A DNA stretch of 64,000 nucleotides from Erythroxylum novogranatense. Taxonomy: Eukaryota > Streptophyta > Magnoliopsida > Malpighiales > Erythroxylaceae. The translations under genes were made by a program, and so were the position numbers. The notes beneath the pieces are model-generated. The model saw nothing but the letters and a program-made list of their open reading frames with translations. It made no database searches and was not told the DNA's origin. Below, in pieces: positions 22,129 to 35,800 of this stretch. The stretch's first letter is position 1. The number at the start of each line of letters is the position of its first letter. The stretch is from assembly GCA_029891385.1 (NCBI GenBank), contig JAIWQS010000215.1:310001-374000 (forward strand). Reading direction: 5' to 3'.

Positions 22129-22850
22129 TGTTGACCCTCGGAATTTTTTTTCATTGAAGTTCAGCTTGATTAAACAAATTATGAGATTTATTGGATTAAC
22201 TATTTTTGGAGTTAATTATTATGTCAAGGTTAGTAGGATTTTATTACACGGCTTAAGGGTATTTTTGGCAAGACACTTAAGGTTAAAAGAACAAAAGCCT
22301 ATAAGGAAGGGTAAAATAGACTTTTTAGGCTCATTAAGGGTAAAAAGGGGAAGAATAATATGTTTTATTGCTTATTAAGAAGAGAAAATTGTGAATTGAG
22401 AGAGAAGAACAAAAATAGAAGAGAGAAAAAAGAGAGTTTCGATGGAGAGGAGAGAAAAGAAGGAAAGATAGTTAAGGTTTCATCATTTCTTTCTTTTTAA
22501 GAGAGAGTTTAAGGTTATTCAAGAAGGGAAAAAGGTAGAGGAAAAGAAGAGCTTCCATTTGAACCAAAGATCTCTTCATTTGGTGAAGAATCAAGGTAAG
22601 ATCATTTTGAATCTTTTGAATTTTTGGAAGGAATTTAGTTCATGGAGTTTAGAAAATGTATGGGTTTAGGAATTATAGGATCAATTTTAGTGAATATGTC
22701 TTATGAGTTCTCCAATTTCAATTCCTATTGAATGGGAATTTTGTCTTTAATAAAGGGAATCAAGAGAGGCAAGAGGAGTAAGTCTAGAAGCACTTTTTAG
22801 CAAGTCTTTAAGCAAGAAATTCAAGGTGGTACATGTTTATAATCAACTAT
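22129..22850 (+). repeat. Left inverted arm
   Basis: Shares with the reverse complement of 36800-37535 the strings GATTAAACAAATTATGAG, AGCCTATAAGGAAGGGTAAA and TTCACCAAATGAAGAGATC (reverse sense). Purine-rich GAGAGAGAAGAA tracts are typical of a transcribed 5' leader or LTR. The ORF 21866-22378 runs into this arm by chance after the transposase part. Confidence 0.88.
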
Positions 22851-24473
22851 TAGGCACCATTTTTTTAGCCCAACTATCCGGAGCATCCTAAGGCATGTGT
22901 AAATTATCCTCTAGGGTTATTTCCAGTAACCTTCATTGGCCATCATCCCATAAGGGTGTCGTACAACACCGCCAAGTATAAAAAAACAAACTCATTTCTC
23001 TTATTTCAAAACAGATTTTGGGAAACCTCAAACCTAAATTACAATTTGACTTCTTCAGAACGTTTGTTCCCCATTTTCTTAAGTTTCTAATGACACTAAG
23101 ATTATTCAATTTGGTTCAAAAATCTGAAAGTTAGGGCCTAAACATTTTCAGACTATTATTAAACTGAAACAGTACACTATACCCAACTTCCAACCAGACT
23201 TTGAAAGTCTTAGAGATTGAATTAAAATTAAATTCCTTCAGATAATTTATAGTTCTATGTCTTTAGTTTATTCAGAAACAAAAAAATAATCTCATTTCGA
23301 GGTCGGATGATGTAGTTATGGTTGAAAGAATCAAATAAGTCTTTTTTCCTCAATTATATTGAATCTATTTTGGGACAACTAGTATAACTTTCTCTAGAGA
23401 TGTCTGATAAAGGTCATCTTAGGACGGTTTCAAAGAATAAATATAGATCTACAATTTTCATGAGACCTTGAAGATAGACCCTGTCATCTAGAGGGTCAAA
23501 ATTGAACCAGATGATAGGGTCAGATGATATCAAACTAAAGGTCAGATGATAGGCTTCAATCTAAGACCTATTTTTGGACAATTGGCATAACTTTCTCTAG
23601 AGATATCGGATCAAGGTCATTATTAGATGGTTTGAAAGAGTACTTATAGATCTACAACTTTTATGAAAACATTGAGTGAGATTTTGTCATCTAGAGGGTC
23701 AAACTTAGACCAGATGAAAGACCAGATGATTTAGTCTGAGATGTATAAGGCGATTCAATCTACAATGGATCAAATGATTCAGTCTACAATGCATTAGATG
23801 ATTCAGTCTACAGTGCACCAAATGATTTAGTCTACAGTGCATTAGATGATTCAGTCTAAGATACATCAGACGAAGGTATTTCTACTGGGTCTTCCTCATA
23901 TACCCAAAAGTTCTAAATCACTAACTACACTCTCCAGAGCACCTCTACTTATAAAGATCAAAACGTTCGATTCCGATGTTCAAAAATTTCATACTATATA
24001 TCATTGGAAAGCTAGAAAGATAAGCTACAACTTTCTAGAAGACAACCTTGTCTAATTCAGCCTAAATTAATACAGTTTTCCCCAGAAGCTAGAACATAAA
24101 TTTACACTTATGAAAGACTTGAAAATTTTCCCAATTTTGCTTCCTCTAATACAACATAATTCTTATCCATTCAACTACCAGATTGACTTCATTAAACTCT
24201 CAAATCTCAACTTATTTGACTCATCACATTCAACTGCATCTCATCGTTCATAATTCCTATCTTTCTTTTCCATAATATATCACTTATGTGTGTGTGTGTG
24301 TGTTTATATATATATATCAACAATTCATATTCAAAATCACCAACTCAAGTTGATAACTTCTTCCCATATATCTAATTTCAACTCACATCATCCATACACA
24401 ATCTATATTTCATTAACTCTAACGATAAGAGTTTACCAAGCTTTAATGGCATTGCAAGCCACATTACATTATC
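22851..24473. repeat. Interior of inverted-end element, left of gypsy
   Basis: No gene. Contains a chromovirus-LTR-like block (23040-23340), a tandem duplication of about 203 bp (TAACTTTCTCTAGAGAT at 23383 and 23587), a 24-bp minisatellite (23722-23872) and a short (TG)n/(TA)n tract at 24286-24317. Confidence 0.6.
23722..23872. repeat. 24-bp minisatellite
   Basis: About six units of GATGATTCAGTCTACAGTGC plus four bases, alternating ATTA and ACCA at the unit end. The unit is close to CAGATGATTTAGTCTGAGAT just upstream, suggesting growth from a seed in the 203-bp repeat. Confidence 0.85.
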
Positions 24474-24478
24474 GATAT
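24474..24478. repeat. Target-site duplication of gypsy element, left (GATAT)
   Basis: GATAT before TGTTGGACCCC and again at 35885-35889 after GGGCCCAACA. Confidence 0.93.
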
Positions 24479-27400
24479 TGTTGGACCCCGTCTCCGAGGC
24501 CCAACATTCGGAAGCACACAAGCATAGAGGACCCAAAACCGAACACAACTGACCACAAATAGAGAAGCTTTTAATAGAAAATTTAGGATTTGTTTTTTAA
24601 TAAAAAAATTGTTCCTCATGCTCTCACGATTCCAACGCCACTGAAAACGCCAATTCGGATTAGAAATGTAAAAGTTATGGTTAAAAATACTATCTTAAAG
24701 AAAACAAAGGAAAACCGAATTCTCAACCGACTTCATGTCAGAATTTGAAAACTTTAGAGGCTAAATTGCCAATTGGTTCCTTCATAAAACTTGTAGGTTT
24801 ATGTCTCTAGTTTAATTTAAAACAAGAATCGCCTCGATCGGAGCTCTGTAGCTCAAAATATTTCAAAATTAGTAAAGTATATTCATACTTGATCAGCCGA
24901 CCTCCACACTTTGTTCCAAACCACCTTTTTCAATTTAAAATAAAACCGATAAATCAGATGAATAAAGTTAGAAAAATATCTTATAAATCCATTGATTCGA
25001 AAAAATGAGGTCGATCAGAGGTTTACACAACATGTTATGGCCAAAAGAAGGAAGACGGGTCGGTCGACCGTAGTTTACCTTCAAACGTCAGTAAAGAGCT
25101 CTGCAAGATGTCGAGCTCTGGCGCCGCCAGCATGGGAGAGATGGCTGGGCGCCCTTCTACTGACCGTCTCTATCTAACTTCTAACCCTCATAACTTTTGA
25201 CTCCGAGCTCCAAATCAGACATGGTCGGAAGCATTGGAAAGATAAAAGAAAACCTATATTTTTCAAGAAGGACTCACAAGCAAGCTCGACTCTAAGGGAT
25301 CAAAATTTACATTAAGGCCGATCGACTAGCTCTCCCTAACAAAGACTGAATTTCAGACCTCCATAACTTTTGACCTAGAACTCCAAATTTAGCAAACTTA
25401 GTGTCTATGGAAAGCTAAAAGAATTATCTACAACTTTCATGCATATCATGACCTAAACTCCAACTTTATAAGGGTCAAAAGTGGACTCAAGTTTCTGCCT
25501 AAGATCCGTTAATTTGACAAAGACTCAGATTTAATTCTAACAACCACACCTACCAATTTAACACATCATGAATAACTCATAAACTTCCCGAGAGAGCTCT
25601 ACAGCTCACCTATCACTCTCAAGGAGTCTCAATAATCCCAATTGACCTATAACAACACGAAATTGCAGAAAACACAACCTACCTGCAATTTTGCGTAAAC
25701 TTCCACAACTCACAAATCCTTGGCACATTTCCAAATGAGCCTCTCAAGGCAACCTCATCAAGAACTCAACAATTAATAATACTCATACACACTATTTCAA
25801 GGCCATACACAGTACACAAATCTACATCAACACAAGACAAGAGAGTATTGGAGCTCTCATACTCTTTTCAAATCATAACAAAGATTCATGAATAGCTTTG
25901 GTTACATATTGGCATATTCATCAAGATCAAGTACAAAATACAAAAGATGAGATGCTCAATGATCAATATGCTTACAAAGCTATTCCAAAAGCTAGTTACT
26001 AACTTAATACAAAAGTAGCTAAATTTCTTGGAGTGATGCCCAAAGTTTTTTGCAAGGTTCAGCTCTCAACTTGAATTTGCACCTGAGGAGGGAGAAAGGG
26101 GTGAGCTAATACGACTCAGTGGCTAACATGTTTATAGTCATCGGGTAATGAGCCACACAACACATCATTAATAATCCAAAGCATTAGCAATTTACATAAT
26201 ATGCTGAAATACTCAACTTTTTCACATAAATCACAATTAACTCAACTCATCACATAAGGCATAACATGGAATCCTCTTGCAATTAAAAACACATATTATG
26301 CATCATAAACATAATTAAATGATGAAATGCACATTTGGCTTGAGAGTTCCATAAACACTACTGAAACCAAGTTTATCAGAAACACGACGAGTCCATTTTC
26401 GGATCTCGTGGGCCACAAGCGGGCTGCCGAGAAGGCAAAGGGGGTCAACGCACGTGACTTATCAAGTAGTTCTCTCTACCAATCACAACCAATTTACGAT
26501 CACATATTCAAGCACAAGACTAGCATTTTATGCTCTTTCATTCTTTCAATCATCATAGTTTCACACTTTACTTTCAAATCAAAGGAAATACACTTTCAAT
26601 ATGCACATAATTATCGATAGCATACATAGGCATTTGCCCATTACACCACAACTATAAAATGTTACCCACCTATCGTCGGTGATCCAATTCAAGATTGCCC
26701 TTCCTCCTTGTCGTGAGTGGGGTTCTCTTGATTTCCTTCAATCAAAACATACTCCATTCACTATTTATATTCTAAAAGAAAGCATAGCATTCATAAAATC
26801 AAGCAAAATAAAAGTATACTTTAAACCTAACCTACCCATAAGTCATTTAAGCTAGAATACCCAAGACCTTAGCTTAAAAGTCCCCAAACTCCATAGATCT
26901 CACCTTTCTCTCTATCTTTCTTCAATCTCTACACAAACCCTAACTTCCATCTTACACCATTCTTAAGCCTAGCTTTGCAAAGGTAAAACTTACCTCTCAC
27001 AAGAAGATTTCTTCTTTTTCCTTCTTTCTTCTTCTTTCTTCTTTCCTCCAAGCCTCCTACGGCCTCCTTGCTCTCTTCGTCAAGCTCTCCTCTCCTTGCT
27101 AGCTCATGTTTTTAACTTTCTTCCTTCAAGTGACTTACTACACTTTGCTACTTCTCTCTAATAACTTAACTCTTTAACTCTTTTATATATCTTAACTTAA
27201 AGTTCTCCTCCCAAAACTACATAGTTTTGGAGCTCTCCTTCTTATAACTCACAAGCAATTCTATTGGGCTCTCCTCCTTCTACAAGCCCACTACACATCA
27301 TCCATTAATTTCTAATCCTCCTTCTTCTTATTCATTCATTCCTAAAGCCCATACTTTCCAATATTAGGTCCAAGCCTTCATTTAAAGTCCCAACTTCTAA

Positions 27401-27542
27401 TTTCCAAGCCCAACATAAAAATATCGATATAAACACATAATTAAATCAATTAAGGTAAAATAAAAAAAATTAACGAATAAATCCATAAATCAACAAATAA
27501 TTAATTCAAATAAAATAAAATAAAAAATTTCGGGGCCCAACA
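24479..27542 (-). repeat. Gypsy 3' LTR
   Basis: Plus-strand ends are TGTTGGACCCCGTC and TTCGGGGCCCAACA. Matches 32803-35884 along its length. The right third holds TTCTTC-rich and TCTCC-rich tracts (26890-27310), and ORFs such as 24992-25177 and 26327-26620 are LTR artefacts. Confidence 0.93.
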
Positions 27543-27556
27543 ATTCTCCCCTCCTA
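27543..27556 (-). other. Gypsy polypurine tract
   Basis: Minus strand AGGAGGGGAGAAT abutting the 3' LTR start TGTTGGGCCCC. Confidence 0.88.
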
Positions 27557-30500
27557 AAAGAATTTCGTCCTCGAAATCCTTACCGAATCCATGAAGAGGT
27601 AGGATACTTCTCCTCATGGCTTCCAAAGGCTCCCAAGTAGCCTCCTCACGAATGGTTCCTCCATAAGACCTTAACCAGCTTCACAATCTTGTTCCTTAAC
27701 ACTTTTTCCTTGGAATCCAAGATCTCCACTGGTTGTTCCTCATAAGTCAAATCCTCTCTCAACTGAACCTCTGAAGGCCGAACTATATGCGAAGGATCTG
27801 ATCTGTACTTCCTTAGCATCGACACATGAAACACACTGTGAATCTTAGACAACTCCAATGGCAAATCTAACTTATAAGCCAAAGGCCCGATCCTCTCAAT
27901 GATCTCATATGGGCCTATGTACCTCGGGCTAAGCTTGCCTTTCTTGCCAAACCTCAAAACACCTTTCCATGGAGAAGCTCTAAGAAACACCTTCTCACCC
28001 ACTTCAAACTCCATCTCTTTCCTATGGGCATCTGTGTAGCTCTTCATCCTATCTTGAGCTGCTTTAAGCCTCTATTTTACTAACTTCACTTTATCCACAG
28101 TAACCTGCACTAACTCAGGTCCTACAAGCTTCCTCTCACCTTCCTCATCCCAACATAAAGGAGTCTTGCATCTCCTACCATACAAAGCCTCATAAGGTGC
28201 CATCTGAATTCCCGAGTGATAGGAATGATTGTAAACAAACTCAATCAAAGGTAGGTGATCATCCCACGAACCTTTGAAATCCAACGCGCAAGCTCTCAAC
28301 ATAGCCTCCAAAGTCCGTATCATCCTCTCCGACTGTCCATTAGTCTGTGGATGGAAAGCTGTACTGAAATGCAATCTAGTCCCCAGAGCCTCTTGCAAAC
28401 TTTCCCAAAATCTGGAGGTAAACCTAGGATCCCTATCAGACACTATCGAACTCGAAATCCCATGAAGTCTGATTACCTCATCTACATACTTCTTAGCCAA
28501 AACATTCAAAGAATCCGTCTATTTAATTGGCAATAAGTGTGCCGACTTGGTCAACTTATCAACAATCACCCAAATAGCGTCATGCTTCCTGCTAGTCCTC
28601 GGTAAACCCATCAGAAAATCCATGGTAATCTTCTCCCATATCCATTTCGAATCGCAAAGGATTAAGCTTGCTCAAGGTGCTGGTGTTCGACTTTAACTTC
28701 ACGACACACTAAACATCTTTTAGCATACTCTGCCGCGTCTTTCCTCATTCCTTTCCACCGTAAATGCTCTTCAAACCCGATACATCTTAGAACTCCCTAG
28801 GTGCATTGTATAAGGAGCATTATGCGCCTCATCAAAGATCTCATCCTTCACTTCTAACACCGTGGAACACACAATCTATTGCCCATAACCATCAATCCAT
28901 CTTCCTTTACTTCTACCTCATAAGGCTTGCCATCTTTTATCTCCGCTTCTAAGCTTACTCAAGTACTCATCCCGCTCCTCGCATTCTTTGATCTTCCCCT
29001 CAACACCGGTCTCACTCAAATTTGCCAAAATACAACAGCTCAACTTGCCTCAATGTCACATCAAGTCCGGCTAATTCCTTCAAAGAAGGAAGGTACATCG
29101 CTCCACATGTGCCATAGTGGACTTCTACTCAATGCATCACTACCACATTATTTTTCCGGATGGTAGTCTATCACCAAATCATAATCTTTTAATAACTCCA
29201 ACCATCGCCTCGCCTCAAATTCAGCTCTTTCGAGTCAACAAGTACTTAAGGCTCTTATGGTCCAGAATACTCTAGTAGTAACTCCATACAAGTAGGTTCC
29301 AAATCTTCAATGCAAAATAATAGCAGCCAACTCCAAATCATGAATAGGGTAGTTCATCTCATAAGGCTTCAATTGCTTAGAAGCATAGGCAATCACTTTC
29401 TCTCCTTGCATCGATACACATTCTAAACCCTTCCTGGCTGCCATCGCATTAATAATGTATCCATCATCACCATAGGTAATGTCAAAATCGGTGCAAGAGT
29501 AAGCCTATTCTTCAATTCCTCAAACTACTCGCACTCCTCACCCACTCAAACTTCGATTCTTTCTCGTCAATTTGGAAAGTGGAGCATCTATCAAAGAAAA
29601 GCCCTCCACGAACCTCCCTGAATATCCAAATAGTCCCAAGAAACTTCTCACTTCAGCCACATTCTTAGGTGCTTCCCATTTAACCACACCTCTATCTTTG
29701 TGGATCCACATGCACTCCACGCCTCAAATCACATGCCCTAGAAATACTACTTTCCTTAACCAAAATTGCACTTATCTAATTTGGCATACAACTCATTCTT
29801 TCTCAAAGTCTCCAAAGCAACCTCAAATGATCCTCGTGCTCCTCATCTCTCTTAGAATAGACCAATATATCATCAATACGCATAATGATAAATTGATCTA
29901 GGAAAGACTTGAAAACTCTATTCATCAAATCCATAAAGATCGCAGGAGCATTCATAACCCGAAAGGCATAACCAAAAACTCAAAGTGGCCATACCGCCCT
30001 AAAAGTGCTTGACACATCGGTCTCCTTAATCCTCAACCGATGATAACCCGATCTCAAATCTATTTTGGAAAAGACTCTTGCCCCTTGCAATTGATCAAAC
30101 AAATCATCTATGTGCGGGAGCGGATATCTGTTCTTAATGGTAGTATGATTCAGCTTCCTATAATCCACACACATCCGCAACGATCCATCTTTCTTCTTCA
30201 CAAAGAGAACAGGAGCTCCCCAAGGCGAAGAGCTCGGCCTAATGTAACCCTTCTCTAAAAGATCCTCCGATTGCTCCTTAAGCTCTCTCAATTCCGCCGG
30301 GGCCATCTGCTAAGGCAGAATATAAATCGACGTAGTACCTGGAAGAAGCTCAATGGGAAACTCAATTTCTCTCGGAGGAGGTAGTCCTGGCAATTCCTTA
30401 GGAAAGACGTTCGGGAATTCCCTGACTACAGGAATATCCTCCAACCTCCCTCTATAGGCCAAATACGCTTCACACCCCTTACTCATCAATCTCTCTGCTG

Positions 30501-31079
30501 ACATAGCTAAAACAATCCGAGGTGGACTGGCTCTTCTATCTCCCACAAATACCACTTTTACGCCATTCTCCACTCAATTCACTGTCTTTTGCTTTAGTCT
30601 AAGTTGGCATGATACTTCTCTAAAGTATCCATACCTAGATCACATCCAATCCTCCCATCTTCAAAGGCATCAAATCCACCACAAACTTCCCTCCACTAAT
30701 CTCTATCTCACGCCTCTATACACTTGACCGATAATAATAACCGCCGATCGGAGTACTCACCATCACGAGTATCCAATGGGCTTAAGACTTCACACATCTG
30801 CTTCTACCCGACGACACAAAAGAGTGGTAGAACCCAGATCAATCAAAGAAAGAACATCAACATCAAACAGTTTAATCATACGTTACTACTTCTGGAGCGG
30901 TCTCGCCTCCTCTCGAGTCATAAGAAACACTCTACCGGTGCTTGCCCTAGATCTGTCTCAAGGATAAGCTCTCTTAGTACACCAGAGCTACCCACTTCGT
31001 CACGACTTTCTCGTCCCACCGCCTCGTCCTTCCGAAGCTTGCATCTGTGATCCCTCTCTTATATCCGGCTTAGGACACT
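27546..31079 (-). pseudogene. gypsy Pol: protease, RT, RNase H, integrase, chromodomain
   Basis: Read on the minus strand from high to low coordinates. An aspartic-protease-like IDLGST site lies at about 30830, followed by the protease-RT linker (EFPNVFPKELPGLPPPREI, 30310-30573). RT holds [19 protein letters not shown] and [15 protein letters not shown] (29980-30306). RNase H is represented by FLGLFGYSGRFVEGFS (29538-29720). Integrase includes VDKLTKSAHLLPI near 28540, ISSSIVSDRDPRFTS, FHPQTNGQSERMIRTLEAM and YEALYGRRCKTPLCW (28072-28509). After one in-frame stop the GPY/F module (KLSPRYIGPYEIIERIGPLA, 27646-28047) leads to EEATWEP, the CHDII-type chromodomain signature that steers integration to chromatin in this group. 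Frameshifts and stops are dense at 28510-29540 and 30574-31079. Confidence 0.88.
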
Positions 31080-32625
31080 ACTTAGCTATGTGTCCTTTCT
31101 TCCCACAATTGAAGCATGCTCCGAAAATCTGCGACATTCCCTCATGGAGGTTCCCACAATGCTCACATTTAGGAAGAGGTGGTCTCTCCCATCTCCTCTT
31201 CTACCGCCCACCGCTGAGGCTCAGTGAAAGCAAGAAGTCTTCATCGGTCTAGGCCGGCTCCCACCGGTACTCCTCTCCTCAGATTGTACAGGAAAAGTTC
31301 TTGCACTTCTCTCAGGTATAGAAGTACCACCTCCCCTCCTGAACTACTCTCTTCCCTTCCTCTTTCTGCTAACTGCACTCTTTATGTTTTCAATGTTCTC
31401 TACTCTCAACGCTGCTTCAACCAACTGTTGAAAGTCGCCAAAGTTCTGCACTACCACCTTCTCTCTAATAGCTAGGTGTAGGCCCGACTCAAACCTGTGG
31501 CATTGGGCAGCCTCACTGAACATCAGCTCCGAAGCATACCTCGAAAAATACGTGAACCGATGCTCAAATTCAGCAACAGTCATCTCTCTCTGCTTCTGCT
31601 GAATGTACACCTCAGACAGATACTACTCTCACACACGGTCAGAAGTCTCCCATATCAATCCCATGGTCTCATCTCGACTTCGGCACAGCCTCCCCACCAA
31701 GGCAAGGCATCACCGAAGCAGTGGCAAGATAAACCACTCTCTCATCATCCTCGTGACTCCATCTCGATCCAAGACCCTTCGGTCTTCCTCAACCAAGTCT
31801 CAGCTTCCTCAGATCCGTGGTCCGTGGAAATCCACCGCTTCATACTTCCTCACCTTGTCAAACTGCCTCCCTTCTTAGTGGGGCAACTAGAGCTTGTGGC
31901 ATTTGACCCATAGCTTGAACAAATGCTTGGGTAATGCCCCGAATAGCCTCGGATCAAGAATGTGCACTTCGTCTCCGACTAACTAGGTGATCGCCGAGTC
32001 CGAGATCGAAGGGCTCACTACTTTGCCCTGAGAAGCCTCACCCCTCTGGTAGGGATGGCAATGGGCGATGGGTATGGCATGCCATGCCATCCCTGCACCG
32101 CCCCATGAACTCGCCTCACCCCATCCCCGCCGGGATTTTTGGCACCCCATACCCATACCCGTTGGGGTTTGACCCATTACTGCACCTTACCGCCTCTTTT
32201 TTAAAAGATAAGTTTATTTAATATGAATGGACTATTTATTTTTCTTTAAATTTTCATGCTACATTCATACATACATACTTGAATTTAAATAAGCTTATCT
32301 TTATTTAATTGCTAGGTTTTTATGTATATAAATATAATGGCAAATTGTAATTACTATATAACTGTAACGGTAAATGGGTATGGGGTGGTATCCCATACCA
32401 CCCCCATACCCGACGGTATTTTGTTAACCCCCATACCCGCTCCACGGCAAAAATTTACTCCCATACCCACCCCTGCTCGGGTAATTTTATCGGCACCCAT
32501 CGGTTCTGCACAATTGTCATCCCTACTCCTGGGGCTACAGACTCATCCGTGCTCTCCTCTCTCGGTGGAGAGTCAGGTGCAATTGAACCTTGCAGAACTC
32601 CTCGTGTCCTTCTAGGAGGTGACAT
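31080..32625 (-). pseudogene. gypsy gag with MITE insertion
   Basis: The ATG at 32625 (MSPPRRTRGVLQGS) opens gag; it is interrupted at 32050-32525 by a MITE. The core Retrotrans_gag domain is at 31344-31610 (MTVAEFEHRFTYFSRYA, then CHRFESGLHLAIREK). A CCHC zinc knuckle (CFNCGKKGHIAK) at about 31080-31115 has a stop codon just before its last Cys. Gag forms the particle and binds RNA. It is broken by several frameshifts as well as the MITE. Confidence 0.82.
32050..32525. mobile_element. hAT-type MITE in gypsy gag
   Basis: 476 bp with terminal inverted repeats TAGGGATGGCAAT and, reversed, TAGGGATGACAAT (one mismatch), the ends of a widespread plant hAT-derived MITE type. The interior repeats CCCATACCC-like strings near both ends and is AT-rich in the middle. 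Flanks CCCTCTGG and CTCCTGGG look like an imperfect 8-bp target duplication. It is GC-rich at the ends, unlike the host element, and codes nothing. Confidence 0.85.
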
Positions 32626-32785
32626 CTTACTCCTTCAATAAAAACATTTACTGATTAGCTACATTTCTTTTTAATCTTAGTTCCTATATGTATGCATGAG
32701 ATGCATGTCACTTAATGCAAACCATCAATTCATAATGCAAACATTTAATCATATATCACAACAAAATCCTAGGAGTGAAACCTAA

Positions 32786-32797
32786 GCTCTGATACCA
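32786..32797 (-). other. Gypsy primer-binding site (tRNA-iMet type)
   Basis: Minus strand TGGTATCAGAGC, five bases inside the 5' LTR. Confidence 0.95.
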
Positions 32798-32802
32798 AAT
32801 AA

Positions 32803-35800
32803 TGTTGGACCCCGTCTCCGAGGCCCAACATTCGGAAGCACACAAGCATAGAGGACCCAAAACCGAACACAACTGACCACAAATAGAGAAGCTTTTAATA
32901 GAAAATTTAGGATTTGCTTTTTAATAATAATAAAAAAATTGTTCCTCATGCTCTCACGATTCCAACGCCACTGAAAACGCTCAATTCGGATTAGAAATGT
33001 AAAAGTTATGGTTAAAAAAATACTATCTTAAAGAAAACAGTGAAAACTGACTCTCAACCGATTTCATGTCAGAATTTGAAAACTTTAGAGGTTAAATTTC
33101 CGATCGGTTCCTTCATAAAACTTGTAGGTTTATGTCTCTAGTTTAATTTAAAATAAGAATCGCTTCGATCGGAGCTCTGTAGCTCAAGATATTTCAAAAT
33201 TAGTAAAGTATATTCGGACTTGATCAACCACCTCACACTTTGTTTCAAACCACCTTTTCAATTTAAAATAAAAACTGATAAATCAGATGTAGAAAGTTAG
33301 AAAATCTCTTATAAATCCATCGCTTCAAAAATGAGGTCGATCGAGGTCTACACAACATGTTATGGCCAAAAGAAGAAGAGGGTCGATCGGCGAAGCCGAC
33401 CCCAACGTCTTCAGAGAGCTCGGCATGCGAGCTCTTGGCGCCAAGACATGGGCGGCGTGGGGTTGGCACTCATTCGTCAATGTGGCGCTGGGTGACCTCG
33501 CCTACAATTTCGACCTATCGACTTCTAACCTTCATAACTTTTGACTCTCAGCCCAAATCGATACGGCCGAAGCGTTCGAAAGCTAGAAGAAAACCTATAT
33601 TTTCAAGGACTCACAAGCAAGCTCGGACTCTAAGGGGATCAAAAATTTACATTAAGGCCGATCGACTAGCTCTCCCTAACAGCACCAGAATTTGCGACCT
33701 CCATAACTTTTGACTCAGAACTCCAAATTTAGCAAACTTAGTGTCTATAGAAAGGTAAAAGAATTATCTACAACTTTCATGAATATCACCGACCTAAAAT
33801 CCAACTCTATAAGGGTCAAAAGTGGACTGAAGCTTCTGCCTAAGATCATCAATTTGACAAAGACACGATTTAATTCTAACAACCACACCTACCAATTTAA
33901 CACATCATGAATAACTCATAAAATCTCTGGGAGAGCTCTACAGCCTCCTATCACTCTCAAGGAGTCTCAATAATCCCAATTGACCTATAACAACACGAAA
34001 TTGCAGAAAACACAACCTACCTGCAATTTTGCGTAAACTTCCACAACTCACAAATCCTTGGCACATTTCCAAATGAGCTCTCAAGGAAACCTCATCAGCA
34101 ACTCAACAATTAATAATACTCATACACACTATTTCAAGGCCATACACAAGACACAAATCAACATCAACACAAGACAAGAGAGTATTGAGCTCTCATACTC
34201 TTTTCAAATCATAACAAAGATTCATGAATAGCTTTGGTTACATATTGGCATATTCATCAAGATCAAGTACAAAATACAAAAGCTGAGATGATCAATGATC
34301 AATATGCTTACAAAGCTATTACAAAAGCTAGTTACTAACTTAATACAAAAGTAGCTAAATTTCTTGGAGTGATGCCCGAAGCTTTTTGCAAGGTTCAGCT
34401 CTCAACTTGAATTTGCACCTAAGGAGGGAGAAAGGGGTGAGCTAACACGGCTCAGTGGCTAACATGTTTATAGCCATCGGGTAATGAGCCACACAACACA
34501 TCATTAATAATCCAAAGCATTAGCAATTTACATAATATCTTGAAATACTCAACTTTGTCACATAAATCACAATTAACTCAACTCATCACATAAGGCAAAA
34601 CATGGAATCCTCTTGCAATTAAAACACATATTATGCATCATAAACATAATTAAATGATGAAATGCACACATTTGGCTCGACAGTTTCATAAACACGACGT
34701 AAACGAAGTTTATCAGTAAACACGACGAGTCCATTTTCGGATCTCGTGGGCACAAGCAGTCAGTTTGGAGAAGGCAAAAGGGGGTCAACGTGCACGTGAC
34801 TTATCAAGTAGTTCTCTCTCTACCAATCACAACCAATTTATGATCACATATTCAAGCACAAGACTAGCATTTATGCTTCTTTCATTCTTTCAATCATCAT
34901 AGTTTCACACTTTACTTTCAAATCAAAGGAAATACACTTTCAATATGCACATAATTATCAAAGATAGCATACATAGGCATTTTCCCATTACACCACAACT
35001 ATAAAATGTTACCCACCTATCGTCGGTATCCTAATTCAAGATTGCCCTTCCTCCTTGTCGTGAGTGGGGTTCTCTTGATTTCTTCAATCGAAACATACTC
35101 CATTCATCGCTTATATTCTAAAAGAAAGCATAGCATTCACAAAAATCAAGCAAAATAAACGATACTTTAAACCTAACCTACCATAAGTCATTTAAGCTAG
35201 AATACCCAAGACCTTAGCTTAAAAGTCCCCAAACTCCATAGATCTCACCTTTTCTCTATCTTTCTTCAATCTCTACACAAATCCTAACTTCCATCTTACA
35301 CCATTCTTAAGCCTAGCTTAAGCAAAGGTAAACTTACCTCTCACAAGAAGATTTCTTCTTTTCTCCTTCTTTCTTCTTCTTCTTCTTTCCTCCAAGCCTC
35401 CTACTGGCTCTCCTTGCTCTCTTGGTCAAGCTCTCCTCTCCTTGCTAGCTCACATTTTAACTTTCTTCCTTCAAGTGACTTACTTACACTTTGCTACTTT
35501 CTTCTCTAATAACTTAACTCTTTAACTCTTTTATATATCTTAACTTAAAGCCCTCCTCCCAAAACTACATAGTTTGGAGCTCTCCTTCTTATAACTCACA
35601 AGCAACTCTATTGGGCCTCCTCCTTCTACAAGCCCACTACACATCATCCATTAATTTCTAATCCTCCTTCTTCTTATTCATTCATTCCTAAAGCCCATAC
35701 TTTCCAATATTAGGTCCAAGCCTTCATTTAAAGTCCCAACTTCTAATTTCCAAGCCAAACATAAAATATCTATATAAACACATAATTAAATCAATTAAGG

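Noticed and set aside
24992..25177. ORF with AKRRKTGRS wording, and its relative at 33357-33713
   Set aside because: Both lie at the same place in the two gypsy LTRs and are not conserved as frames.
31497..31913. Plus-strand ORFs opposite gypsy gag and pol (also 28255-28536, 29572-29901, 30724-31050)
   Set aside because: Shadows of the minus-strand gypsy coding region, which has recognised domains.
31983..32615. ORFs at 31983-32177 and 32322-32615
   Set aside because: They lie mostly in the MITE and its GGTATGGG-type repeats.
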